Shown here: positions 15,508 to 24,557 of the stretch, piece after piece
How positions within the stretch are numbered: the first letter of the stretch is position 1
How the letters are laid out: each line of letters begins with the position of its first letter
Assembly: GCA_028707255.1 (NCBI GenBank)
Contig: JAQTUQ010000017.1
Coordinates: 1-32,177 of the forward strand
Direction of reading: 5' to 3'
DNA: 32,177 nt
Origin: Dehalococcoidales bacterium
GTDB lineage: Bacteria; Chloroflexota; Dehalococcoidia; Dehalococcoidales; UBA5627
The notes under the pieces: generated by a model
Databases searched by the model: none
What the model saw: only the letters and a program-made list of their open reading frames with translations
What the model was told of the DNA's origin: nothing
Program-made: the position numbers and the translations under genes

Positions 15508-16200
15508 TTAAATTACCGTGTCGGTGTTGGTGAAATAATAACCCTGTCCTACTTTGGTCTTGATTAATTTGGGATGACGCGGGTCATCCTCGATTTTACG
15601 GCGCAATCTCAGGATATAACTTCTGATGTTTTCATCCGAGCTGTTATAGTAATCGCCCCAGATTTTTTCCGCCAGATGGGTGCTGGTTAAAACGATATCC
15701 TCGTTTTTCATAAGTTCATAGAGTATCAGTCCTTCGGTTCTGGTAAGGTCGATTTCCCTGTCGTTATAAACCAGTTTGCTCATCGAGGGAGCAAACCGCA
15801 GGTCACCTCTGGTAATCGGCTCGTATTCATCGATTTTCTTGCTTTTTCTGAAAAGGGCTTTTAAACGGGCGAGGAACTCCAGCTGGCTGTAGGGTTTTAC
15901 CACATATGTATCGGCGCCGCTTTCATGAGCCTTGATAATATCTATTTCACCAGACCTTACAGTGGAAATCATTATAGGCACATCCGAAAAACTGCGTATT
16001 TCTTTCAAAACGGTCAAACCGTCGATATCGGGGAGCCCCAGGTCAAGCACGATGGCATCCGGCGCTTCGGTTTCTGCCAGCAAGATACCCTCCTCCCCTT
16101 TCGTGGTGTGAACGACGTTCAGTTCCGGCCAGCGAATTTTGCATGCCAGCGTAAAAGTCTCCGCAATAGTTTTATCGTCTTCAATTATTAATACTTTCAT
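15508..16200 (-). CDS. OmpR/PhoB-type response regulator
   Basis: The 230-residue protein has a complete receiver domain (acidic pair in IIEDD, phospho-acceptor Asp53 in IVLDLGLPDIDG, Ser/Thr in MISTVRS, Lys102 in VVKPYS). A winged-helix DNA-binding domain follows (about 130-225: LTRTEGLILYELMKN, NIRSYILRLRRKIEDD, KTKVGQGYYF). It is the partner of the kinase gene immediately upstream, separated by 2 bp. Its targets are unknown. The molybdoenzyme operon downstream and the divergent MoxR operon are the nearest candidates. Unlike the neighbouring single receiver, all key residues are present. Confidence 0.95.
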   Translation of the reverse strand: MKVLIIEDDKTIAETFTLACKIRWPELNVVHTTKGEEGILLAETEAPDAIVLDLGLPDIDGLTVLKEIRSFSDVPIMISTVRSGEIDIIKAHESGADTYVVKPYSQLEFLARLKALFRKSKKIDEYEPITRGDLRFAPSMSKLVYNDREIDLTRTEGLILYELMKNEDIVLTSTHLAEKIWGDYYNSSDENIRSYILRLRRKIEDDPRHPKLIKTKVGQGYYFTNTDTVI

Positions 16201-16202
16201 CT

Positions 16203-17870
16203 CTAACCCTCTTTTTGTGGTATCGGGATCGTGAATGTAAAAGTGCTGCCTCTATTCCTTTTACTTTGAACGAATATACTGCCCCCGTGACGCTCTATTA
16301 TATTTTTTGAGATTATCAAGCCCAGCCCCAATCCGTCGGCTTTGTTGTGCGGCTTAGGAGTCATATCGAAAAGATGTTCCATCTGTGTCTTTGTCAGCCC
16401 GCATCCGCTATCCTGTACTGCCACGATTATTTCATTCTCCCCTGTCGTGGCGGCCACATTGATTTTCCCTCCTGCATGGGTGTATTTGATGCTGTTGCTT
16501 AAAAGGTTCAAAATGACTTGGTGAATGCGGTCGCGGTCCCCCTTTATTTTAGGCAGTTTTTGCGGCATTTCCAGCGACAACGCTACATTCTTTTTATTGG
16601 CTTCTATGGCCATATATTTTACCGCTTCCCGGATGACCCTGTTGGTATCTATCAGTTTTAGTTCTACCTGTAATATACCTCTTTCGCTTTTAGCAATATC
16701 TCTCAGCTCATCTACCCTTCTGTCCAGGTTTTTTGCTCCCTGATTAATTTGCACAGCCAGCTCTCTGAGGGGGCCTTTCGGCAGTTCGGCAACCAGGATT
16801 TCCGAGGCTGCCTGTATAGGGGTTATCGGAGTTTTCAGTTCGTGGACGACCGATTGGATGAATTTGGTCCTGTTGTTATTAAAATATATTAAACTCCTGT
16901 TCATATTCTCCAGTTCAGCAGTTCTCTTTTTTACCAGTTGCTCCAGGTTAATATTGTACTGTTCCAGTTCTTTCTCTATCATCTTGCGTTCGGTGATATC
17001 TTTAATATAGGCTACAATAGCGCTGCTGCCATGATAATTGGTATAACCGCTGGTGAGCTCGATGGGTACTTCAACCCCGCTCTTGTTTATGATATACATC
17101 TCGAAATAATGCGGAATAACAGACCCGCCCATTTTCTTGCGGTGTCTTTCTATGGAGTTTTTAAGGTATTTCGGATGCAGGATGTCGAAAAAAGACTTTT
17201 TAAGCAACTCTTCTCTGTCATAACCGGTAATACGGCACCACTCATCGCTGACAAATGTCTGCAAGGCCTCCACTTTTTCCGTATCCTGGAGCATGACGAC
17301 GGCTTCACCGACGCGGTCGCCAAGCTCTACCAGGGTACGGTACATATCTTCGGATTCTTTTAGCTGCTGGTATAACTGCTTCTGCATGGTAACGTCACGG
17401 TTGAAATGGAAGAATACCCCTCCCATGACGTTCATATATTTCAAACTGACCGAAATATCGATGATTCTGCCGTCTTTGCGACGGTGCTGTACCATTGAGA
17501 ATTCGTTGGGCTTTGTTTCAAAGCCTATGAGGTTTTTGAATACAGCAATCATTTCCTGTTTGCCGTTGGGTGAATTCAGATACTTGACATCGAGGTCATA
17601 TAAACCCATATTAAGCAACTCTTTACGGCTGTATCCCGACATATTACAAAAGGCGTCGTTCACATCCAGTATTCTTGTATTCATATCTGTAATGAAGAAG
17701 CCTTCGGTGGCGTTATGAATGATATATTTATACCACTTATCCTTGATATCAGAAGGAATTTTCGAGTAATTTTCAACGGAATCGGACAAGTTCTCCCGTG
17801 TATCTTCCGTTATCGAAGATACATCCTGCTGAGATATGTTCTTAGCTTTCTTTATCTTTATTCCTTCCAT
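16203..17870 (-). CDS. Soluble PAS-PAS sensor histidine kinase
   Basis: This 555-residue kinase has no membrane helix or signal peptide, so it senses an internal signal. Two PAS domains are visible, about 46-160 (EGFFITDMNTRILDVNDAFC) and about 175-298 (ending VAYIKDITERK). A short coiled linker and the HisKA domain follow, with phospho-accepting His343 in VVHELKTPITPIQ. The ATPase domain shows the N box (VILNLLSNSIKYTH), G1 (VQDSGCGL) and G2 (ADGLGLGLIISKNIIERHGG). It heads a two-gene unit with the OmpR-type regulator. A ribosome site (AGGTGG) and a promoter at 17919-17946 fit the chosen ATG. PAS ligands such as haem or flavin cannot be predicted from the sequence. Confidence 0.95.
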   Translation of the reverse strand: MEGIKIKKAKNISQQDVSSITEDTRENLSDSVENYSKIPSDIKDKWYKYIIHNATEGFFITDMNTRILDVNDAFCNMSGYSRKELLNMGLYDLDVKYLNSPNGKQEMIAVFKNLIGFETKPNEFSMVQHRRKDGRIIDISVSLKYMNVMGGVFFHFNRDVTMQKQLYQQLKESEDMYRTLVELGDRVGEAVVMLQDTEKVEALQTFVSDEWCRITGYDREELLKKSFFDILHPKYLKNSIERHRKKMGGSVIPHYFEMYIINKSGVEVPIELTSGYTNYHGSSAIVAYIKDITERKMIEKELEQYNINLEQLVKKRTAELENMNRSLIYFNNNRTKFIQSVVHELKTPITPIQAASEILVAELPKGPLRELAVQINQGAKNLDRRVDELRDIAKSERGILQVELKLIDTNRVIREAVKYMAIEANKKNVALSLEMPQKLPKIKGDRDRIHQVILNLLSNSIKYTHAGGKINVAATTGENEIIVAVQDSGCGLTKTQMEHLFDMTPKPHNKADGLGLGLIISKNIIERHGGSIFVQSKRNRGSTFTFTIPIPQKEG

Positions 17871-17918
17871 GTTACCACCTTTAGGAAGAATATCTGAGGA
17901 TAATCGAATTCGCTTTTT

Positions 17919-17946
17919 ATTATAATAAACTACGATGCTCTTTAAA
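17919..17946 (-). promoter_or_regulatory. Promoter of the kinase/regulator operon
   Basis: On the minus strand TTTAAA (17941-17946), a 16-bp spacer and a perfect TATAAT (17919-17924) lie about 50 bp upstream of the kinase ATG. The -35 box is a moderate match. Confidence 0.5.
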
Positions 17947-18006
17947 TCAATAATTAAACTGTAAAAATATTTGATTCGCCTTTATTAAATATGTACAGAA
18001 AGAATG

Positions 18007-18035
18007 TTGACAAAAGAATTTTATTGTACTAGAGT
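18007..18035 (+). promoter_or_regulatory. Promoter of the MoxR/VWA operon
   Basis: A perfect TTGACA (18007-18012), a 17-bp spacer and TAGAGT (18030-18035) lie about 220 bp before the MoxR ATG, leaving a long leader. The 17871-18256 gap holds this and the divergent kinase promoter; no gene is seen in it. Confidence 0.5.
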
Positions 18036-18256
18036 ATTAAATTGTAACTCCTTTTATTGATATTTACCCAGTTGTTCGACTATGTTACAGGGTTTTGTTA
18101 AGTCGGGTTCGGGTAGTATCTCAAATTGTCGAATTTTCCAACTTCACTTAATTCTACGTAGTAATAGCCATTCTGGGGATATCAATTTATAATTTATTAT
18201 TTTGCGTTTTCGCATTTTTATAAAATTGCAAAGCTTTTTAAAGGAGAGGAAGCTAA

Positions 18257-19267
18257 ATGAAAGAATCCCAGAACCAATTCGAAGTATATAGAGATAAAAT
18301 AGAGCAGCAAAAAGCAGAAATTCAAAAACGTATTATCGGGCTTTCGGGGCTGATTGAATCATTGATGATCTGTTTCTATTCTCACGCCGAAAGAAAACTG
18401 AGTCCGCATCTGCTGATTGAAGGAAAAGTCGGAAAAGGAAAGTCCGCCACACTGGATGCGTTTTCCAAGACCATTTCGGGAGCGACTTTCAGCCGCATCC
18501 AATTCACACCGGATTTGAAACCGATGGATATGGTCAGAATCGTAGAACAGCACCAGGACAGAACGCTGGAATTCCATACCGGTCCTCTTTTTTCCAACCT
18601 TGTTCTGGCAGATGAAATTAACCGTGCTCATGAAAAGACGCGTGCCGCCTTACTCGAAGCCATGGGCGAAAGACAGGTTACCATCGGCAAGACCAGTTAT
18701 CCGCTCGAAGAACCGTTCTTCGTTATGGCGAATGAAAATCCTGTCGATGTAGAAGGAACCTTCATGCTTGGTGCAGCGCAGCTGGACAGGTTTATGATGA
18801 AGATTTATTCGGAGTCACTCAGCGAAGAAGAAGAATTGACCATTGCCGATTCGCATCAGGAAAAAGACCCTACCATAAACAAGGTTATTTCAAAGGAAGA
18901 AGTACTCGAAATCAGGGAATTCATCAGGAAGAACATTATCGTCAGCCCTGAGATAAGGAAGGATATCATTCGCGTTATTCGCTATCTGAGGCCGGAGGGC
19001 GGGGTGGTTAATCCCGATGATTTCTATCTGCTGCCGGAAGGAGAACGCGGATATCTGTTCCTGGAAAGAGGCGCGAAAACGAGGGCTTTCCTGAAGGGAA
19101 GAAAATATGTTGATTTTTCGGACATTGCCACCCTGGCATTCCCGATATTAAATCACAGGCTGGGCTTCCAGCATATCTCAAATGACAGAGAAAAAGTAAA
19201 TAAAGCGAAAGAAGTCATTGCTGCAGCGGTGGAAAAGGTATTACAAGATGGGGCTAGAGGAATATAA
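18257..19267 (+). CDS. MoxR-family AAA+ ATPase
   Basis: The 336-residue AAA+ ATPase has Walker A (GKVGKGKS, residues 57-64) and Walker B (LVLADEINRA, about 115-124) with the MoxR-type text GPLFSN before it and LLEAMGERQVTIG after it. The sensor region (MANENPVDVEGTFMLGAAQLDRFM) is also typical. MoxR ATPases act as cytoplasmic chaperones with VWA-domain partners; in the classical case they help activate methanol dehydrogenase. The ribosome site is strong (AAGGAGAGG). It is the first gene of a tightly packed operon with DUF58 and two VWA proteins, and the next gene starts inside its 3' end. Confidence 0.95.
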   Translation: MKESQNQFEVYRDKIEQQKAEIQKRIIGLSGLIESLMICFYSHAERKLSPHLLIEGKVGKGKSATLDAFSKTISGATFSRIQFTPDLKPMDMVRIVEQHQDRTLEFHTGPLFSNLVLADEINRAHEKTRAALLEAMGERQVTIGKTSYPLEEPFFVMANENPVDVEGTFMLGAAQLDRFMMKIYSESLSEEEELTIADSHQEKDPTINKVISKEEVLEIREFIRKNIIVSPEIRKDIIRVIRYLRPEGGVVNPDDFYLLPEGERGYLFLERGAKTRAFLKGRKYVDFSDIATLAFPILNHRLGFQHISNDREKVNKAKEVIAAAVEKVLQDGARGI

Positions 19268-20162
19268 ACGATTTCGGCAAAGTAAGATACAACTCTCCAC
19301 ACGCTTGAAGCTGACGAATATATTCTCCGGCGAGTGGGAAAGTATATATAAGGGAGAAGGCATCGAGTTTGCCGATATCCAGCCGTACGAACCGGGAGAC
19401 GATCTGCGTGACCTGGATTTGCTTACTTTAATACAAACCGGGGATGAAGAAGTTGTTCTGCGTGCGGTAGGGCGCCAGATGAAGATGTATATCCTGGCTG
19501 ATATGTCGGGCTCGATGCGACGTTTTAAGGATATGTTCTTTTCCTCGAAACCGGATATCCGCGATATCGCTATCGGTTTAATCGGCTTTTCCGCCTGCAA
19601 CGTTTACAGTCCGATAGGGTTATGTGCGTTCGATAAAGACATAAGATGTTTTCTGCCGGCTAAATTCGGAGAAGAATGCTGTATAAAAATAATGAATACG
19701 GTTATCGATGAAGATTATAAAGGGGTTTCTGTTGGGGCAGATATCCCCAAGGTTTTCTCTTACATTTTTGAACATGTCAATAAACAAAACATAATATTCT
19801 TCATCTCGGACTTTAAAGACCCGGTATTCGAAGGGGATTTCAGCGATTTGTTAAGGCCGGTAGCTAAAAAGTTCGATTTCATTCCGATCGTTATCAGAGA
19901 CCCCATTGAAAAGGATGTTTCTTTAAAAGGAACTATAAACATCACTGTAAGGGACAGCGAAGGCAGCAAAGGCAAGGAAATATATCTAACGCCGGAAAAA
20001 TTGAAGACAATGCAAAAAGCCAGTGCCATGCATCTTCAGCATCTTGAATGGCATTTTAAAGAAGTGGGAATCGACCATGTTGTGCTCGATTCCCCGTCAA
20101 TAGATGATTGTTACCGGGTTCTTTCCAGCTTTTTTGAAGGCAGGAAAAGAATAAGAGTATAA
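19248..20162 (+). CDS. DUF58 protein with VWA-like domain
   Basis: This protein of about 304 residues has the DUF58 signature (GIEFADIQPYEPGDDLRDLDL) followed by a von Willebrand A-type fold with the metal-site motif DMSGSM. I place the start at the ATG at 19248 (MGLEEYKRF), overlapping the MoxR gene by 20 bp. An in-frame ATG at 19218 would add ten residues and overlap by 50 bp, but the text from 19248 matches family starts better. DUF58 proteins are the standard MoxR partners. It is predicted cytoplasmic with no membrane helix. The stop is 28 bp before the next gene. Confidence 0.9.
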   Translation: MGLEEYKRFRQSKIQLSTRLKLTNIFSGEWESIYKGEGIEFADIQPYEPGDDLRDLDLLTLIQTGDEEVVLRAVGRQMKMYILADMSGSMRRFKDMFFSSKPDIRDIAIGLIGFSACNVYSPIGLCAFDKDIRCFLPAKFGEECCIKIMNTVIDEDYKGVSVGADIPKVFSYIFEHVNKQNIIFFISDFKDPVFEGDFSDLLRPVAKKFDFIPIVIRDPIEKDVSLKGTINITVRDSEGSKGKEIYLTPEKLKTMQKASAMHLQHLEWHFKEVGIDHVVLDSPSIDDCYRVLSSFFEGRKRIRV

Positions 20163-20190
20163 AAACACCGACACAAAAAGGGAGTGTATC

Positions 20191-21216
20191 ATGATAAAGA
20201 AAAAACTGTTCTGGATTATTGCGGGTTTGGTCGCAGTGGCTGTTATCGTTCTGGTATTGATTTTACCAGATGCGAACAGCGTATCTTCCATTCAAACGAG
20301 GGCGGAGCCCCTGCCGCAGGGGAAAAATATTTTAGCCAGCGCCTGGCCTGAGAAACAGGGCGTCCAAAAAGGTGACGCTTTTTACTATGTAGTAGAGGTA
20401 GTTTACAATACCGATTTCGTATCCGGTATCGATAAGGTTACCCTCGATGAAAATGTGAACCTGAACCCCTTCGAAGTAAAAAGTATCACTGAAAGAACTT
20501 TTAAACTGGATTCCCAGACAAGAGTATACCAGCGCTTGTACCTGGTTCAATTTGTCAACGGAAATGTTGAGCGTATATATGATTTTCCGTCAATAGTAGT
20601 GAAATACAAGCTTAAATCTACAAACGGGTATGCGGAAACCCCGGCTATGCCGGAATCTGTCTATGTCGCTCCCAGATTGCCATCAAGCGGGGCGGTTATA
20701 ATCAGCGGATTGAATGCCGGGACATATTCCCTGCAACCTGTGGAAGGCAATATAAAGAAAACAGGTGTGAATACTTCCTCATGGATTCTATGGATTGCCG
20801 GAGGGCTTTTACTCGTCTTCCTGGTTGTCAATCTGGTTACCCGTGTAATTCCGCAGTGGAAAGAAGATGAAAGACTGCAAAGAGGCAGGCATATGAGTGA
20901 GCTACTGCGCGAAACATACGGCTCTCTTCGTAAAAATCTGGACAGCGGCGCCAAAACGTCAAGACTGCTCCATCAGATGGATTATATACAGAGAATTGTT
21001 CTTTCACCTGAGGAAAGAATCGGTTTGCTGCAGGAGCTCGACCTCGAACAGGTGCCGTGCGAAATAAAACCCACGGTTATCTCTCTGTTCGAAAAATGCG
21101 CAAAATCGTATGAAAACGAGGATATAACACAGCAGGAAGTTAAAGAAGCTGCAAAACAACTTGAAGAAGTATTGAGATATTACTATGAAGAGGACATGGA
21201 GGAATGGACGGTTTAG
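20191..21216 (+). CDS. BatD-like membrane protein of the MoxR operon
   Basis: The 341 residues begin with a membrane helix or signal anchor (residues 5-28). A beta-rich extracytoplasmic domain of about 165 residues follows, then a second helix near 195-217 (WILWIAGGLLLVFLVVNL) and a charged helical cytoplasmic tail. Position and layout fit the BatD/MxaA-like component of MoxR operons, which presents an Ig-like domain outside and contacts VWA proteins. Sequence identity to BatD is not obvious to me, so the name is positional. The ribosome site is GGGAG. It overlaps the next gene by 13 bp, which suggests coupled translation. Confidence 0.65.
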   Translation: MIKKKLFWIIAGLVAVAVIVLVLILPDANSVSSIQTRAEPLPQGKNILASAWPEKQGVQKGDAFYYVVEVVYNTDFVSGIDKVTLDENVNLNPFEVKSITERTFKLDSQTRVYQRLYLVQFVNGNVERIYDFPSIVVKYKLKSTNGYAETPAMPESVYVAPRLPSSGAVIISGLNAGTYSLQPVEGNIKKTGVNTSSWILWIAGGLLLVFLVVNLVTRVIPQWKEDERLQRGRHMSELLRETYGSLRKNLDSGAKTSRLLHQMDYIQRIVLSPEERIGLLQELDLEQVPCEIKPTVISLFEKCAKSYENEDITQQEVKEAAKQLEEVLRYYYEEDMEEWTV

Positions 21217-22181
21217 TCGAGTTTATTAAAGCCTGTACATTTACCACTCCGGTTCCTTTCTGGATTGCCGGCGGGGTGATGCTGTTGCTCATTTTCTTGC
21301 CGTGGATAAGAAGAAAGAGAGGGCTGGCATTTGACCTTCAATACTGGAAAGACAAGGTCGAATTTAACAGTAAAAGATACTGGATAATGTCGCTGCCGGT
21401 GGTTATCATCACAGTTTTGATGGCAGGCGTGCTTTCGGGGCCCCAGGTTACCACAAAGACGGTAACCAATGTTTACGGATATCCGGTAATGCTTGTGGTC
21501 GATATTTCCGGCAGTATGGGCATCGGCTATAGTTTTGATACGCCGTTCGGTTATAGCTATCAGATATTCAACAGTTTGACTGCTTTAAGAGGCGATATCA
21601 ATTTCGGGCTTTTAATGTTTTCCGCTGACAAATATATCGCCAGATATTTTGCAAATAAAGATGAACTGTTTTATGACTCTCTCGATAACATCAAGGAAAT
21701 TCTGCAAATTTCCACGGGGACGCAAATTAGCGGCGCCATGTTAGTGGCCCATGATTTTATGACGAAACATATCGACGGCGAAGGAGCCGTCATCCTTATC
21801 AGCGACATGGATACCAGCGCTCAGGAGTGGCAGAAAATTATTTCAGAAATAAATAAAATGAAACTGGAAGGCATCAGAACTTATATGATTACCCCGTTTG
21901 ACGCCGCAACCGTAGCCAGAATTGCGGCATCGGGTGGTGGCATCGGCAGAAGCGGAGGAATCGATATTTCACAGGCAAGCGATTTATATATAGTCGCCAT
22001 GAATGATAGGGAAGGTATTAATGAAATTTGCCAGGATATTATGACAATGCAAATGTCGTTAATCAGGGAAGATGTGAATAAATTAAAAGAAAGTTTAATA
22101 CCCTATTTTATTATGCCGGCGCTGGGACTATTAGGGCTTTGCCTTGTTCTCGGTGAAACCGGTTTCCGCAAAATACCATAA
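21204..22181 (+). CDS. BatA/BatB-like VWA-domain membrane protein
   Basis: The 325-residue protein has two N-terminal helices (about 13-33 and 60-80), a von Willebrand A domain with the metal-site motif DISGSM near residue 97 and a threonine-rich second metal loop (STGTQISGAM), and a C-terminal helix (about 298-318). This is the Bat-type layout, with the VWA domain on the outer face or periplasmic side. It presumably works with the MoxR ATPase, DUF58 and the second VWA protein. An insertion after the metal motif (GIGYSFDTPFGYSYQ) is aromatic-rich. Its stop overlaps a possible ATG of the next gene. Confidence 0.9.
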   Translation: MDGLVEFIKACTFTTPVPFWIAGGVMLLLIFLPWIRRKRGLAFDLQYWKDKVEFNSKRYWIMSLPVVIITVLMAGVLSGPQVTTKTVTNVYGYPVMLVVDISGSMGIGYSFDTPFGYSYQIFNSLTALRGDINFGLLMFSADKYIARYFANKDELFYDSLDNIKEILQISTGTQISGAMLVAHDFMTKHIDGEGAVILISDMDTSAQEWQKIISEINKMKLEGIRTYMITPFDAATVARIAASGGGIGRSGGIDISQASDLYIVAMNDREGINEICQDIMTMQMSLIREDVNKLKESLIPYFIMPALGLLGLCLVLGETGFRKIP

Positions 22182-22195
22182 TGGAGGAAGGAAAA

Positions 22196-22786
22196 ATGAA
22201 GACGGCGATGAAGAAAGAGAACAATTTAACAAGTAAAATGGTTTCCTTTGTAAAAAAGGCATGGATAAGCCTTTTGTTAATAGTGGTTGCCGTTGTAATG
22301 GTCGGTATCGGTGTCTATTTTAACTCCCATTCTTATTGGGCAAATAAGACCGATGTCAGCCTGTTTAATGCGGGTATGGAGGCATATAGTGCCGGCGACC
22401 AGGTATTGCCTACGGACGGCGACCGTCCAGAAGAACAGGCTGTTATTAGAGCAGTAGCCTATTTACAACAGGCATATTCGGAGACTGATGATGCAAATCT
22501 GGGTGCTTTAGCTCAATATAACACGGGGACTATCATGGGGTTCGAGGGTTTAAAAATTCTTGATGGGAGCACACCGCTGTTTGTTATTAAAGAGGCAATC
22601 GCTAAACTGGCAGAAGCCATCAGGCTCGACCCCAATAACGAAGCGGCCAAATATAATTTAGAGCTTCTGGAAAAAGTACAGTCCATATTGGAACCGGTCG
22701 GCGGAATTCCTGTAACTGAAACCGCGGTCGGTTCGCTGGGAGGTTTGTCGGGTTATTCTTCAGGCGTTATCTATAAGGGATATTAA
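22196..22786 (+). CDS. TPR-like membrane-anchored protein
   Basis: About 196 residues: a basic N-terminus, one membrane helix (WISLLLIVVAVVMVGIGVYF) and an extracytoplasmic part with tetratricopeptide-like helices (AQYNTGTIMGFEGL, and AIAKLAEAIRLDPNNEAAKYN, shown here in two pieces of one repeat). I choose the ATG at 22196 because GGAGGAAGG lies at the right distance; an ATG at 22181 overlapping the upstream stop would put the ribosome site inside the gene. TPR proteins are usual companions of BatA and BatB (BatC/BatE). The Gly/Ser-rich C-terminus looks disordered. Confidence 0.7.
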   Translation: MKTAMKKENNLTSKMVSFVKKAWISLLLIVVAVVMVGIGVYFNSHSYWANKTDVSLFNAGMEAYSAGDQVLPTDGDRPEEQAVIRAVAYLQQAYSETDDANLGALAQYNTGTIMGFEGLKILDGSTPLFVIKEAIAKLAEAIRLDPNNEAAKYNLELLEKVQSILEPVGGIPVTETAVGSLGGLSGYSSGVIYKGY

Positions 22787-22810
22787 TCGGGCTTTTGAAA
22801 GAGGCGACTA

Positions 22811-23842
22811 ATGATTTTTGAGAACCCTGATTTATTATGGTTGTTATTGGCGCTGCCTGCGTTTCTCTTTGTGTTGGGTGTTTGGGGGTGGAGGAGAAAA
22901 AGAAAAGTAGTTGCCATATTTCCTTCGGTTTTTAACAACCTGTGGAAGAAGCAATTGGAGAAATATATATTAGCCGGCGTGCTGATGGCATTGCTGGTAT
23001 TTGCGCTGGCTTTACCAAAGGTGGCATATACCGCTCCGCCGGTTGAACAGAAGAGCGGTGAAATAATTATGCTCGTCGATGTCAGCGGCAGTATGGCGGC
23101 GCAACCCGAACCGTATGCTTCTACCAGGATGGACAGGGCAAAACCGATTCTTCTGGACATAGTAGAGAGGATGGAAGAGCTGGGACAGGTAAAAATCGGA
23201 CTTTACGGATTTACCAGTATTGCCAGGTCACATGTTCCTATAATAGGGAATGAAGATTATTCCTACCTTGAAGAAAGTATCAGAAAAGTGCTGGGGGTAT
23301 ATTCCGTTGCCGGGGGAAGCACCAGCATGGGGAATCCGATATTGAATGTTCTCCCCAAGTTTTCGGAAGATGCCACATCAAAAACTATAATATTAGTCAG
23401 TGACGGAGACCCTTTCTACTGGGGAGTCTCAAGAGTTACGGATGAAGAAAAAGAAGCTATCGAAAATGCCATTACGGCTGCAATCGAGCAGAATGTTACG
23501 ATAATAACTATCGGTGTCGGGGAAAGGGAGGGGGCAAAAATACCTTTGTATGACAGCCAGGGTAATTTTACCGGAAACTATGCGCAAAAGGAAAAGGGAG
23601 TAGATTTTATATTTATCTATCACGATGATTTATTAAGGGATATAGCTCTTCGAACCAACGGCAAATATTACTATGAACAAGATCTGGACGGACTAATGGA
23701 ATTTATCGAGAGCCAGCTGGACACAGTATATATGGAGGAAATTCACGAAGAGCAAGAGTTATACCGCTATGTTGCTCATTATTTTCTGATTGCTGCAATT
23801 CCATTCTGGCTGGTTTTTGCCAGGCGTCATCTGCTGGGATAA
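22811..23842 (+). CDS. BatA/BatB-like VWA-domain membrane protein, second copy
   Basis: The 343-residue protein has two N-terminal helices (about 8-26 and 55-72), a von Willebrand A domain with DVSGSM near residue 89, a matching threonine metal loop (GGSTSMGN), ILVSDGD, and a C-terminal helix (about 316-335). It starts FENPDLLWLLLALPAFL, the typical opening of Bat proteins. It is the second VWA component of the operon, and the pair probably forms a complex with the BatD-like and TPR proteins. The ribosome site (GAGG) is 8 bp from the ATG. Confidence 0.92.
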   Translation: MIFENPDLLWLLLALPAFLFVLGVWGWRRKRKVVAIFPSVFNNLWKKQLEKYILAGVLMALLVFALALPKVAYTAPPVEQKSGEIIMLVDVSGSMAAQPEPYASTRMDRAKPILLDIVERMEELGQVKIGLYGFTSIARSHVPIIGNEDYSYLEESIRKVLGVYSVAGGSTSMGNPILNVLPKFSEDATSKTIILVSDGDPFYWGVSRVTDEEKEAIENAITAAIEQNVTIITIGVGEREGAKIPLYDSQGNFTGNYAQKEKGVDFIFIYHDDLLRDIALRTNGKYYYEQDLDGLMEFIESQLDTVYMEEIHEEQELYRYVAHYFLIAAIPFWLVFARRHLLG

Positions 23843-23864
23843 AATGTTAATCGGGGGCGGGTAA

Positions 23865-24320
23865 ATGAAGAAAATCAGTATTCTATGTTTAATATTCATT
23901 ATTTTACTTGTAGTTGCTTTGAGCGGCTGCGGAGATAATAATACGAATCTCACAACGACAGAAACACAATCGACCGAAACTACTACTTCAGTCACCGAGC
24001 CTGTCGAAATAGAAGCTGAGTATGAGTTATTGGACAATGAAACAAAAAGCCTTGTAGCTGTATTTGAGCTTGAAGTGATTACTAAAGCCAAAGAAGTTAC
24101 GGTAAGAGCGGTATTAGCTTCAGTTAAAATTGCCGTCCCACATATTACAGTCGTCGGTGAATTTTATGATGCTTCGGGGTCAATGGTCTACACCAATTAT
24201 GCCGATTACAAACTGGATGCATCGCAAACTCACAGGTCGATGGATATTGCGATTCCATATTATACCGATAACCCGTCGGTCGTTACCAAATGTAAATTAA
24301 TTATATCGGCGCACGAATAA
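23865..24320 (+). CDS. Small lipoprotein ending the MoxR operon
   Basis: The 151-residue protein has a classical lipoprotein signal (MKKISILCLIFIILLVVALS then GC, lipobox LSGC). A Thr-rich linker (about 28-45) and a beta-rich domain with FxLYD-like character (TVVGEFYDASGSMVY) follow. It starts 22 bp after the second VWA gene with a GGCGGG ribosome site, so it is probably part of the operon. Function unknown; the domain recalls the beta-sandwich of the FxLYD-like protein at 5692-6426, but without recognisable direct similarity. Confidence 0.75.
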   Translation: MKKISILCLIFIILLVVALSGCGDNNTNLTTTETQSTETTTSVTEPVEIEAEYELLDNETKSLVAVFELEVITKAKEVTVRAVLASVKIAVPHITVVGEFYDASGSMVYTNYADYKLDASQTHRSMDIAIPYYTDNPSVVTKCKLIISAHE

Positions 24321-24361
24321 TTTTATATCAGGATTTCGGATTTTAGTAATCCTGAACAGTA

Positions 24362-24387
24362 ACCCGGCTGCCGGTCGGGGTATTTTT
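24362..24387 (+). terminator. Weak terminator after the MoxR operon
   Basis: A short GC-rich stem (ACCC pairing with GGGT around an inner mismatch) ends in TATTTTTAATT. It lies 41 bp after the lipoprotein stop. The stem is short, so this is tentative. Confidence 0.4.
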
Positions 24388-24489
24388 AATTGCAAAAATA
24401 AAAATCCATCATCGGATTAGCTGGTCAATTCGCCCGATTAACTACCACAGCCATTTATTGCATGTCCGCTATTTCTGTTTCGAATGGAT

Positions 24490-24529
24490 CTAAAACAAAA
24501 TAAACCCCCGCATTAACGAGGGCTTATTT
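24490..24529 (-). terminator. Terminator of the ABC exporter operon
   Basis: On the minus strand 24517-24529 pairs with 24498-24510 in a 13-bp stem that is complete when two G-U wobbles are allowed, with a 6-base loop and a TTTATTTTGTTTT tail. It lies 29 bp after the last permease stop. Confidence 0.85.
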
Positions 24530-24557
24530 CTATACGTATATGGTATGGGCTATTTTA

